Counted from the stretch's first letter, positions 1 through 7,542 are shown. The stretch is DNA of 15,300 nt from Ktedonobacteraceae bacterium (GCA_014896635.1 JADBKA010000108.1:1-15300); one strand, 5' to 3'. Notes: generated by a model not told the origin, from the letters alone. Translations and numbers: made by a program.

Positions 1-52
1 AAAAAAGATCGGCGTTGTAATAGAGGACGGGAACGCTGATGGAATATGGAAA

Positions 53-3000
53 TCATCGTACCAGTTCAATACTGAACCAGTAGTAAGGATTGGGAAGAGG
101 TCCGTCTGCCGGAGGCTCATTTTCTTCCAGAATCAAACCTGTACACAGGCGCTCCAGGTGCTGCCGCGTTCTAGCAACCGGCAGAGAAAGATAGCGAGCG
201 ATCCTTTTGAGATGGACCTTTGGCACGCGATTATTGCTCAGCTCAACGATGGCCTGGAGTATACGCAGCTCTTCAGGACATTGCAACTCCTTGCGCAGAA
301 AGTCAAAGTTCTGGCGTAGTTCTCCGCCGAGGAGCGAGTCAATGATCAGGAGCAGGTCATTATCAGTTACCTTCTGCTTCTCTCTGTTCTGATTAAGGTA
401 GTGGACGAGTTGTTGCCCGATCAGCGTCATGTAATAAGGATTGCCCCCCGTTATTCTGCTTGCCAGCGTCACCGCACTGGGATGGATAGCGATATGCTGG
501 TCTTGAAGCGGGTCAACAAGCAGATGCTTCGCGCTTTCCCTGTCGAGAAAGGACATAGGAAGCGTCTCTGCAAAGCTGAAGGCGTGCGAAATTTCTCTAA
601 GTGAATTGTGCGATCTTGTCGGCATGGTAAGTACCAGGCTAAACTGAGGTACTTCACTCATAAATTCTTTCCAGAAGGTAAAAAAGCGGTGATTGAGTAT
701 CCCTTGCTGATAGGCTTCTAAAGCGCCACCAAACTCATCCAGGACGAGAATCAGGCGGGAATGTGGTGCCTGCGCGAGACAGCCCATTACGACGCGACGG
801 AAGCGGATTTGCGGGTCGCTGTCATCGTAAGCAGACCAGGGCTGACAGCCCATCCTTAGTTGCTCAGAGAACCGGTTACAGATCTCAGCAGCCAGGATAG
901 CAAACAACGCCTCTTCATTCTGGCCGGTGCTGTTTTGCAGCGAGAAGTAGACCTTCCAGGAAGGCAGATCTACCTGACGTTCAAGGAAGTTCTTGCATAG
1001 GGAGGTTTTGCCTGATCTGAAAGGCCCATAGAGTAACAGCGCCTTGCCATGTTCTCCCTCGCAGAGTTCGCGTTGCATAATTTTTGTTTCTTGAGCGCGC
1101 CCGAAGAACATCCTGGCAGTTGCCGGGCGTGAAATGTCAAAAGGGTTCCTCAGTACAGTATTGCGTGGTGGCAGGACGGAGATCTGCTCATCCCAGAACA
1201 ATTGCGCCGAAAACTCTCCAGCGGGAGCGGGATCACGCACCTTATAAAGCTCTTGCAAACGCACACGGACATCAGCAGGTGTGCTGGCGTCGATATCCAC
1301 GCTGACCACACCTGTAATTTGGGCAAGCTCCTGCCAGATATCCAGCAAGTCGGCGTCTGTATTTGCATCTATTGTCAGGCGTACCCAGGCTTCTTCCTGA
1401 AAAGCATCAGCCTGGAGAGACACGAGATTGCCGGCAAGGCCGAACAATCGCTCGGTAATTTCATGAACCAGCCCTTTACGATCACGAGCCTTTAAAAAAA
1501 AAGTGGCACGGCAGGAGAGATTTTGCAACTGCCAGCTCATAGGAAGAAGGCTGGCCCTGGGAGAGAACTCGTTGAGATGAGGACAGTTCTCTTTATGTAC
1601 GACCAGTTCATTGCGGCGTCCTCGATAGAGACCGATGATCTTGGGATCATGCGGATAAACTGGACGACAGAAGTCACAAAAACGTTGTTTGTTAAAGATT
1701 CTTTTTGTTGTTTTCAAAGGCAGATCCGGCACTGCTATCCAGGAGAGCCTGCTGCTTTCTCTGGGCAAAAGCTTATTATTCTGTGCCATCTGTTGCATGA
1801 TCTGCTGCACTGCCCAGGCCGGGGTATAAGGCGGCACACTCTGTGCATCGAGGCGGGCCAGATATTCTTGCTGTGTGCCGAGATTATGCCGGTTAATCAG
1901 GCGGGACAGCTCCTCATCAAGCGTTTTGGGTGTCAGGCGAAACCGGCAGTTATCCAGTTCCTGGAGCAGGAGATAGTAACCGCGACGGTCACGGGAGCGG
2001 CGTTCCAGGGATGCATTGATGTATTCTCTGGCCCTGGAGGTGATAGCGTAATGCTCATCGAGCCAGTAATCCTGGACCTGTATCTCTCTGCTGGTTCTGA
2101 TTTCTACAATATCGCCGGATTCAAGGACACGTGAGAGCGGACTTTTACGATTATTCACAAATGCTTCTACAGCATGCTCTCCCGTCTCAACACTGACTGC
2201 AAAAGCGAAATCGAGGGCAGTAGCTCCACCCTTTGGGAGATAAAACTCGGTGCGGTCCCTATCGTAGACGACAATGGGAGTTTCTGCATTACACTGCAAG
2301 TAGCTATTCAGCAATTTTTCTCGTAGTGTAGAGAAAACTTTGCCAGTCGCGCTATGCCAGAGCTGCTCCCAGGAACCGCTGTCCTGAGGTTCAGAAAAGG
2401 ATCTCCCCATGCATAACTGGTAGTAGTCGGGTTGGAGACAGCCATACCAGGCAAGAGCATGCATTGCATGCGTGGTAATCTGGATCTGGCAGATACATTT
2501 CTGTTCCTGTAACCAGGCGAGATGCTGCGTACGTGGCCCTGTCGCTTTAAGGATCAAGCCGAAAGCAAGATGACTGCAACCATTGGGCTTGGGGTTGGCG
2601 ATCAGGTCAGTCACTCGATCCTGGATGTGTCCAAGCTGGCTGAGAATACCAAAGGCTTCATAACATTCTCCCACCGTCGAGACCAGGATCTCAAACGTCA
2701 CCAGGTCGAAGCCTGAGAGTCTGGCTTTCTGAGAGGTGGCCGTTGTATGCGCGTCTTGCAGGCGACGCGACATGCCAGTGACCGCACAGGGGATCTGTAG
2801 CACAGTGATGTGGCGTTGCGTCGTTTCTTGATAGCTCGCCATAAATAACTGGCGTGTGGCCTCCAGCTTGTAGGCGTCCTGCCTGAGTATCTGTTCATAC
2901 TCTTGCTCATATTCAGCAAATTTTTTTGTGTTAGTTATCTTCTCAATGATATCTTCTATATTACGCTTAAAATGCCACATAGCCAACCTGGTGGCAATAT

Positions 3001-3514
3001 GTATCAAAGTTTCTCCAATTATTTTAATATGAGAGATTTTCTCGTCTATATATACCTGTATGTTGTTCTTCTGGCGATTTTCTTGATTTTGTTGTATCTC
3101 TTGCAATACCCCATAATAAGCGGCAACAGCTATCAGTAGGCCGCCGATGTCGCGGTATGGGGGTGAGAGCAGCGACACCAGATTCTCATCTTCAATATCA
3201 TGCGCATAGCTCTCAGCATGCGTGATGTGTTCGAGGACCTGCTCGGTATCTTTGAGTTGCGCAGCGCGTATCTGGTCTTTATCACAGTCCCACAGGTAGC
3301 CCGCCATGACAACTTGCCAGGGCAACCCCCAGTCGCGCAGCAGGTCGCCAGTACGCCTGGGATTATAGCGCACATCCAGGATGTGAATATAGGACGAGGG
3401 GGCGTTTTGCTGCCTGAGCGTTTTATAAAGCTCCTGCCATTCTCTGGGAAGAGATGTCGGTGTGGGTTTCCAGACGAGGTGATCAGTGTGAAGGAACGGC
3501 AACCTGCCAGCCAT
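53..3514 (-). CDS. RelA/SpoT-like (RSH) pseudoenzyme fused to a C-terminal AAA/STAND-type ATPase
   Basis: 1153 residues. Order seen: degenerate HD-like helical region (about 50-230), RelA/SpoT synthetase-like domain (about 235-360, with NPKPNG at 307-312), TGS domain (about 411-475), helical region, zinc motif (CDFC 613-616 plus H640, C644, H646), ACT domain (about 667-742), linker, then an NTPase with Walker A GPFRSGKTS (830-838) and Walker B LILVLDEFGG (921-930) and a winged-helix-like tail. Canonical RSH proteins stop after ACT at about 720-750 residues. The HD metal motif reads YLWDCDKD, and the synthetase Glu of the EIQIRT motif is Gln343, while GYQSIHT reads GCSHLAF. I infer no (p)ppGpp synthesis or hydrolysis; the protein may sense starvation or stalled ribosomes through TGS/ACT and signal through the ATPase. 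The start is ATG with GGAGG at 3524-3528. It has its own promoter and no visible operon partner. Domain calls are firm; function is unknown. Confidence 0.9.
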   Translation of the reverse strand: MAGRLPFLHTDHLVWKPTPTSLPREWQELYKTLRQQNAPSSYIHILDVRYNPRRTGDLLRDWGLPWQVVMAGYLWDCDKDQIRAAQLKDTEQVLEHITHAESYAHDIEDENLVSLLSPPYRDIGGLLIAVAAYYGVLQEIQQNQENRQKNNIQVYIDEKISHIKIIGETLIHIATRLAMWHFKRNIEDIIEKITNTKKFAEYEQEYEQILRQDAYKLEATRQLFMASYQETTQRHITVLQIPCAVTGMSRRLQDAHTTATSQKARLSGFDLVTFEILVSTVGECYEAFGILSQLGHIQDRVTDLIANPKPNGCSHLAFGLILKATGPRTQHLAWLQEQKCICQIQITTHAMHALAWYGCLQPDYYQLCMGRSFSEPQDSGSWEQLWHSATGKVFSTLREKLLNSYLQCNAETPIVVYDRDRTEFYLPKGGATALDFAFAVSVETGEHAVEAFVNNRKSPLSRVLESGDIVEIRTSREIQVQDYWLDEHYAITSRAREYINASLERRSRDRRGYYLLLQELDNCRFRLTPKTLDEELSRLINRHNLGTQQEYLARLDAQSVPPYTPAWAVQQIMQQMAQNNKLLPRESSRLSWIAVPDLPLKTTKRIFNKQRFCDFCRPVYPHDPKIIGLYRGRRNELVVHKENCPHLNEFSPRASLLPMSWQLQNLSCRATFFLKARDRKGLVHEITERLFGLAGNLVSLQADAFQEEAWVRLTIDANTDADLLDIWQELAQITGVVSVDIDASTPADVRVRLQELYKVRDPAPAGEFSAQLFWDEQISVLPPRNTVLRNPFDISRPATARMFFGRAQETKIMQRELCEGEHGKALLLYGPFRSGKTSLCKNFLERQVDLPSWKVYFSLQNSTGQNEEALFAILAAEICNRFSEQLRMGCQPWSAYDDSDPQIRFRRVVMGCLAQAPHSRLILVLDEFGGALEAYQQGILNHRFFTFWKEFMSEVPQFSLVLTMPTRSHNSLREISHAFSFAETLPMSFLDRESAKHLLVDPLQDQHIAIHPSAVTLASRITGGNPYYMTLIGQQLVHYLNQNREKQKVTDNDLLLIIDSLLGGELRQNFDFLRKELQCPEELRILQAIVELSNNRVPKVHLKRIARYLSLPVARTRQHLERLCTGLILEENEPPADGPLPNPYYWFSIELVR

Positions 3515-3575
3515 GAATTATGACCTCCCGCGAGAATAATAACATCTCTCTTACGCAAAACAACACCTTTTTCGC

Positions 3576-3605
3576 AGTATAGAACGTTTATCCATTGTCA
3601 GTCAA
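3576..3605 (-). promoter_or_regulatory. Sigma-A-type promoter of the RSH-ATPase gene
   Basis: Reading the minus strand, a -35 TTGACT (3605-3600) and a -10 TATACT (3581-3576) are separated by 18 bases. Transcription would start near 3569, giving a leader of about 55 bases before the ATG at 3514. Good match to consensus, not tested. Confidence 0.6.
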
Positions 3606-3612
3606 GCCCTCA

Positions 3613-3634
3613 AACTATGCCATAACTATGCCAT
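3613..3634 (-). promoter_or_regulatory. Tandem 11-bp direct repeat, putative activator site
   Basis: The 11-mer AACTATGCCAT (plus strand) occurs twice head to tail without a spacer, 7 bp upstream of the -35 box of the RSH-ATPase promoter, at about -44 to -65 from its likely start. Eleven-bp tandem spacing puts both copies on one helix face, as in PhoB/OmpR-family sites. Which regulator binds is not known. Confidence 0.5.
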
Positions 3635-3853
3635 TTTAAAATTCTGATAACATTTTTGTCATAATTATTTAACTGGCGTATGTATAATAATTGTATAACT
3701 GGAAAGCCTCGCCCAGGAAGCTCAATCAGTATCGTAACTTTGCACACCTGAGCAAATCGTCACCTTTACGCTCACTTCACACTATCGCCAGTTCCCTGTG
3801 GCAAAACTGTTTGAGTAAATGAATTATATCAAATGCATTTGGCTACTGATGCT

Positions 3854-3996
3854 TGGGGAACACCTACCCCACTTTGTGGGGACCCGCAAACCCCGCCAGG
3901 GGCGCAGGCCGCTCCGCACGGCTGACGAGCGACGAACGTCTCGGCGAAAGCCGCGGTGCAGTGCGCAATAGCAGGCGCTGGCCCCTGGACCCCCAC
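3854..3996. repeat. GC-rich palindromic intergenic repeat, long copy
   Basis: It shares the two arms ccccgccaggggc (3891-3903) and gcccctggaccccc (3981-3994), and a nearby GGGGAC, with the element at 11958-12039. The arms pair as CCAGGGGC/GCCCCTGG (3896-3903 with 3981-3988). Here they are separated by a GC-rich 77-base insert with its own pairing potential; the other copy has a 4-base loop. A second perfect hairpin, CCCCAC-TTT-GTGGGG, lies at 3867-3881. The right terminal repeat seen in the other copy is absent or diverged. It is likely a REP/MITE-like non-coding element; a structured RNA is possible. Confidence 0.6.
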
Positions 3997-4072
3997 GCTT
4001 CCGATCATCATTTCCATGAAACCACTCGAAAAGATAAAACATATAATTTTTGTGTTATGATAATTATTACGG

Positions 4073-4101
4073 TTGACTTTGCCAATTTTTGACCATATAA
4101 T
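4073..4101 (+). promoter_or_regulatory. Near-consensus promoter of the ECF-like sigma gene
   Basis: TTGACT (4073-4078) and TATAAT (4096-4101) are separated by 17 bases. The predicted start is near 4108, a leader of about 45 bases before the ATG at 4154. One mismatch to the full sigma-70 consensus implies strong constitutive housekeeping transcription rather than autoregulation by an ECF sigma. Confidence 0.7.
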
Positions 4102-4153
4102 TATTTACAGTAATAGAAATGCCTGGGGCCGGAGCCACGAAAGGAGCAGTACA

Positions 4154-4825
4154 ATGCCGAATGATCCTCAAACCTTCTCCGCGAAGACCGATTCGTCTGT
4201 AGACGAGACACTCCTGATCCGTGCAAAAGCGCATATCGACGATCTGGCGCGGAAGATGGCCGGGGGGAAGCTCTCGGACGAAGAGATCAAAGATCTGGCG
4301 CAAAGCAGCCTGGTGAAGTTCTGGCGCTATGCTCTGGTCCAGGAAATCAGATCTCTCAGGGCATACCTGAAAAAGATTGTCCATAGTGAGCTGGTGACAA
4401 TACAGCGCCAGCGTCATGAACAGCCATTTGCCGACTGGTTAGCAGCGGACGAGAGCGAGATCGATGTGCCACAGGGGAAGCCGCTGATCTACGCGAGCGA
4501 AGGAATGGGCGATCCAGCAGAAGAGGTCGAACGGCAAATGGCGAGTCAGGAGCTTATGCAGCAAGTGGTCGAAGCGATGAAATCATTATCACAGCGCCAG
4601 TGTACTGCTATGGCCTGCCGGCTCTGGGAGAAACTGGATGATCTGGTGCCTTTTGTTGATGAGCTACACATGCAGAGCCTGGCCGTGGAGACGCTGTGGC
4701 CTGACGAACGTGCCGAGAAACAGCGTCTCCAGGCTTCCTGTTCGCCTGCTCGTCAGCATATCGCCAGGTATATTGGCATCTCACTGGAGGGTTATAAGCA
4801 ACGTAAGAGGTACCAGAGTTTTTAG
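4154..4825 (+). CDS. ECF-like sigma-70 family factor, divergent
   Basis: 223 residues. Start ATG at 4154 is chosen because AAGGAG lies just upstream (4141-4146); an earlier in-frame start has no such site. Residues about 20-90 resemble sigma region 2 (DLAQSSLVKFW, then LRAYLKKIVHSELVTIQRQR, matching the usual region 2 helices). Residues about 130-155 (EAMKSLSQRQCTAM) match the start of region 4. The recognition helix seems to be at the very end (ARYIGISLEGYKQRKRY). About 45 residues, including LVPFVDELHMQ and LWPDERAEK, separate these two parts of region 4, where ECF sigmas usually have about 15. No anti-sigma gene is adjacent. It is convergent with the MocR gene, with 29 bp between. It would direct RNA polymerase to unknown promoters; it could instead be a non-functional or repurposed sigma-like DNA-binding protein. 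Confidence 0.7.
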   Translation: MPNDPQTFSAKTDSSVDETLLIRAKAHIDDLARKMAGGKLSDEEIKDLAQSSLVKFWRYALVQEIRSLRAYLKKIVHSELVTIQRQRHEQPFADWLAADESEIDVPQGKPLIYASEGMGDPAEEVERQMASQELMQQVVEAMKSLSQRQCTAMACRLWEKLDDLVPFVDELHMQSLAVETLWPDERAEKQRLQASCSPARQHIARYIGISLEGYKQRKRYQSF

Positions 4826-4831
4826 GAAGCC

Positions 4832-4847
4832 GGTCAGAGCGCTGGCC
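4832..4847. terminator. Short hairpin between convergent genes, possible weak terminator
   Basis: GGTCAG-AGCG-CTGGCC forms a 6-bp stem (with one G-U pair) and a tetraloop, inside the 29-bp gap between the sigma-like and MocR genes. No T tract follows on either strand, so intrinsic termination would be weak. Confidence 0.3.
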
Positions 4848-4854
4848 CTCCAAT

Positions 4855-6444
4855 CTATACGACAGGCAGGCGCTCGATGTGATCTTCCTGCTCATCGCGT
4901 CGTGTCCGCTGCGCCAGTACGCGCCGCATCGCATCTCCAATGCGGCGCACACCTTCTTCTATTTGTTGTTCTGGCGGTGAAGTAAAACTGAGACGAAGCG
5001 AGTGTTGCCCGCCGCCATCGACATGAAAGGGTTCTCCAATCATAAAAGCCACGCGCTCCTGAGCCGCTTCTCGCAACAGCGTGCGCGCGCGTATCTGCGC
5101 CGGTAGACGGCACCAGACGTGGAAGCCTCCAGCAGGGCAGTTCACCCGCGTGCCTTCCGGCCAGTACGCCTGGATGGCTCGTAGTAGCAGGTCGCGCTTC
5201 TGCCTGTAGCATTCTCGTAATAGTGCCAGGTGGTTATCAAGCAGATTGCGCCTGAGGAATTCAGCGACCAGCCATTGTCCCAATGCATTTGTATTGAGAT
5301 CGAATACCTGCTTATGCAATGAGAATCGCTCGATCATCTCTTCTGGACCCGCCAGCCAGGCCACGCGCAGTCCGGGCGCAAGAATTTTCGAGCAGGTGCT
5401 TATATAAAGTACATAGCCACGAGTATCCAGGGCTTTGAGCGGCTGTGGCTCCTTGCCTTCAAAATAGATCTCCCCATACGGATCATCTTCCAGGATGGGA
5501 ACCTGGTAGCGCCTGGCAAGCAGCAGCAAGCGCCTCCTGCGCTCCAGGGACATGACGACGCCGGTGGGATTCTGGAAGGTCGGCAGCGTATAGATCAGGC
5601 GTAGCGAGCGGCGGGCCAGGATGGATTCCAGCAAATCGACGCGCATGCCCTCACTATCAGTCGGCACACCGATCACGCGCGCTCCCAGTGCGCGAAACGT
5701 CTGGACTGCGCCCAGGTACGTCGGTGTCTCAACCACAACTTCATCGCCCGCACGCAGCAGGTGACGACCAACCAGCCCGATTCCCTGGGTCGAGCCTGAA
5801 AGGACAAGGATATGTTGCAGATCAACCGGGACGCCACGTTTACGCATTCGCGCGGCAAGCTCGCGGCGTAGACTCTGCAACCCTTCGACCGGGCAGTACC
5901 CCAGGGCGCTCTGGCGGGCGTCGAGCAAACTTTCATTGATAATTGCGCGTAACTGCGCTGCTGGCAGCAAATCTGGCGCCGGCGCCGCGGTTGCCAGAGA
6001 AATCACCTCCTTGCGATCTGCCAGCGCCGTTAGCTCGCTCAACACCCTCGCATCAGCCCCAAGCGCCATCTCTTCACCGGGAATCATGCCGAGCAGCCAG
6101 GCTGGCATATCATGCTCGTAGAGATCGTCGTCGCCACCGGTATACCTGGAACTGCGCTTTACCAGTGTGCCTCGCCCTACATGACCTTCGATCAATCCTT
6201 CGGCTGCCAGTTCGTCATAGGCATTCATGACGGTCGTACGGTTGACACCCAGCTCGCGGGCCAGCGCGCGTTCTGTGGGCAGGCGTGTCCCTTCTGCCAG
6301 TTGGCCTGAGACAATGGCCTCGCGCAATCCATCACAGATCTGCCGGTAGAGCGGCACATCACTTGCACGTTCAAGTTTCACAAACGAGCGAATTGGCATG
6401 GTAAAAAGTGGCAATGGCTGTCGATTGGATTCATATTGTCGCAT
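4855..6444 (-). CDS. MocR-family transcriptional regulator (GntR wHTH + PLP aminotransferase-like domain)
   Basis: 529 residues, the usual MocR size being about 450-500. Start ATG at 6444 is preferred over an upstream in-frame one because GGAGGGGAG sits directly before it. Residues about 28-97 form a GntR winged helix (PLYRQICDGLREAIVSGQL, then LPTERALARELGVNRTTV). Residues about 125-510 are a fold-type I aminotransferase domain with QNPTG (291-295), EDDPYGE (319-325), the PLP-binding lysine in STCSKILAPGLR (K353), and the carboxylate-binding arginine in SLRLSF (R484). All PLP residues are present, so it should bind PLP and respond to an amine or amino acid. MocR proteins often control the divergent neighbour, here the eIF2B-like gene, and themselves. 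Effector and target are inferred only. Confidence 0.92.
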   Translation of the reverse strand: MRQYESNRQPLPLFTMPIRSFVKLERASDVPLYRQICDGLREAIVSGQLAEGTRLPTERALARELGVNRTTVMNAYDELAAEGLIEGHVGRGTLVKRSSRYTGGDDDLYEHDMPAWLLGMIPGEEMALGADARVLSELTALADRKEVISLATAAPAPDLLPAAQLRAIINESLLDARQSALGYCPVEGLQSLRRELAARMRKRGVPVDLQHILVLSGSTQGIGLVGRHLLRAGDEVVVETPTYLGAVQTFRALGARVIGVPTDSEGMRVDLLESILARRSLRLIYTLPTFQNPTGVVMSLERRRRLLLLARRYQVPILEDDPYGEIYFEGKEPQPLKALDTRGYVLYISTCSKILAPGLRVAWLAGPEEMIERFSLHKQVFDLNTNALGQWLVAEFLRRNLLDNHLALLRECYRQKRDLLLRAIQAYWPEGTRVNCPAGGFHVWCRLPAQIRARTLLREAAQERVAFMIGEPFHVDGGGQHSLRLSFTSPPEQQIEEGVRRIGDAMRRVLAQRTRRDEQEDHIERLPVV

Positions 6445-6474
6445 GCTATTCTCCCCTCCGGCTGCTATGCTTCC

Positions 6475-6503
6475 AGCATAGCGCCTCTTGCTCAGAAAGA
6501 CAA
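6475..6503 (-). promoter_or_regulatory. Promoter of the MocR gene
   Basis: Minus strand: TTGTCT (6503-6498), 17-base spacer, TATGCT (6480-6475). Transcription would start near 6468, about 24 bases before the ATG at 6444. Confidence 0.5.
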
Positions 6504-6505
6504 GA

Positions 6506-6540
6506 GCCAATTGGCTATCGTATTAGCGGTCCAATATACG
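6506..6540 (+). promoter_or_regulatory. Candidate promoter/operator of the divergent eIF2B-like gene
   Basis: TTGGCT (6511-6516) and TATACG (6535-6540) with an 18-base spacer form a weak candidate promoter. It overlaps a perfect 10-bp palindrome GCCAATTGGC (6506-6515), and CCAAT recurs at 6531-6535 after about two helical turns. This could be the MocR operator controlling both directions; MocR sites are often paired repeats. Confidence 0.35.
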
Positions 6541-6606
6541 TGCTACACTGAGGCAGAAGACAAGAGAAGACAAGAGAATACAGAGGAGACTGATCGGAGA
6601 AAAGCT

Positions 6607-7530
6607 ATGCAGGAGGAGATCAGACAACGTATAGACCAGGTGCGCAATGATCGGGAGCACGGATCGCGCTGGCTCGTCAGAGAAGCCGTTCTCATCTTGC
6701 GCGATCTGGCACGAACACAGGTGACAACGGCAACAACGCAAGAGCAGATGCGCCTGCTCTTGCGCTGCGGCAAAGAACTGGCCGGGGTACGCCCGGCTAT
6801 GGCGGCTCTCTCCAACGCTGTTAGCCGGGTACTCTACACTGATGGGCCGGCTGCCGGGCCACAAGATGTTGCGCGCGCGGCAGAACGGCTGCTGGAAGAT
6901 CTTGATACGGCCCCCCTCTTTCTGGCGGCGCATGCCCTGCCCTATATGCGTGGACAATTGATGACATGCAGCATCTCCGGCACAGTGCTGGAAGTGCTTA
7001 CCTCGGCCCGGCAGCATATCGAGCGTGTGATTGTGCTGGAAGGAAGACCTCGCTATGAAGGCCGTGAGACTGCTCGTGTGCTGAGCCAGCAGGGCATCCC
7101 TGTCACCTTGATCACTGACGCTCAGGCCGCCATCTTTCTGCCACAATGCCAGGGCATCGTCGTAGGAGCCGACAGCGTGCTGGCAGACGGCAGCGTGCTG
7201 AACAAGGCCGGCACCGCTCTGTTGGCCTGGGCGGGTCAGGGCTATCATGTGCCGCTTTATGTGCTATGCGAGACGCTGAAAATCTCCGCTCGCTCCTGGC
7301 CACATAATCCAGCCCTTGCAGAGGGACTGCTGGAAGAGAAAGAGCCTGAGGAAGTCCTGGCACAGCCACTGCCCGGTGTCACTGTGCGCAATTTTTACTT
7401 CGATCATACTCCTGCCTCACTGGTCAGCAGACTGATCACGGAAAAAGGTATCTTGCAACCGCAGGAGGTGCAGCAAATTGCCGCCGAGGCACACAAGCGC
7501 GCGGAATTCCTCGCTACACAGTCCCCCTAG
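6607..7530 (+). CDS. eIF2B alpha/beta/delta-like protein (MtnA / ribose-1,5-bisphosphate isomerase superfamily)
   Basis: 307 residues. Start ATG at 6607 is chosen for GGAG at 6596-6599; longer in-frame starts overlap the MocR leader and lack a site. After an N-terminal helical half, the Rossmann-like half shows the family motifs: LMTCSISGTVLEVL (118-131), LEGRPRYEG (144-152), GIPVTLITD (163-171), GAD (187-189), NKAGT (199-203), and FDHTP (265-269) near the end. Bacterial and archaeal members are sugar-phosphate isomerases using a Cys and an Asp. Here Cys121 and Asp189 stand near those positions, so isomerase activity on a ribose or methylthioribose phosphate is possible, but the Cys context differs from the MtnA motif. 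Substrate is not predictable. It is divergent from the MocR gene, which may regulate it. Confidence 0.8.
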   Translation: MQEEIRQRIDQVRNDREHGSRWLVREAVLILRDLARTQVTTATTQEQMRLLLRCGKELAGVRPAMAALSNAVSRVLYTDGPAAGPQDVARAAERLLEDLDTAPLFLAAHALPYMRGQLMTCSISGTVLEVLTSARQHIERVIVLEGRPRYEGRETARVLSQQGIPVTLITDAQAAIFLPQCQGIVVGADSVLADGSVLNKAGTALLAWAGQGYHVPLYVLCETLKISARSWPHNPALAEGLLEEKEPEEVLAQPLPGVTVRNFYFDHTPASLVSRLITEKGILQPQEVQQIAAEAHKRAEFLATQSP

Positions 7531-7542
7531 AGTCCTATGCAT

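Larger units (their letters stand above)
3515..4153. other. 639-bp intergenic region between divergent genes
   Basis: No convincing gene is seen in either strand. The left part holds the RSH-ATPase promoter and its tandem repeat. About 3640-3720 is AT-rich and includes an isolated TATAAT (3683-3688) without a well-spaced -35. About 3720-3850 shows nothing recognisable. The right part holds the GC-rich palindromic element (3854-3996) and the promoter of the sigma-like gene. Confidence 0.7.

Noticed and set aside
1523..2134. A 203-codon plus-strand open frame
   Set aside because: It lies wholly opposite the RSH-ATPase gene, whose frame has clear domains (TGS and zinc-motif region); the plus frame has no recognisable protein features.
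53..3514. Annotation simply as bifunctional (p)ppGpp synthetase/hydrolase
   Set aside because: Domain order fits, but HD-motif and synthetase catalytic residues are replaced and an extra ATPase is attached, so the enzymatic name would mislead.
3853..4092. Short open frames on both strands over the palindromic repeat
   Set aside because: They follow the GC-rich repeat, have Arg/Pro/Gly-rich composition and no ribosome site; the DNA is better explained as a non-coding repeat.
6555..6574. AGAAGACAAG tandem duplication before the eIF2B-like gene
   Set aside because: Only two 10-bp copies of a purine-rich sequence in the leader; no symmetry or placement suggests a specific role.
6523..7248. A 241-codon minus-strand open frame
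   Set aside because: It is antisense to the eIF2B-like gene, has His/Gln/Ser-rich shadow composition and no family motifs.
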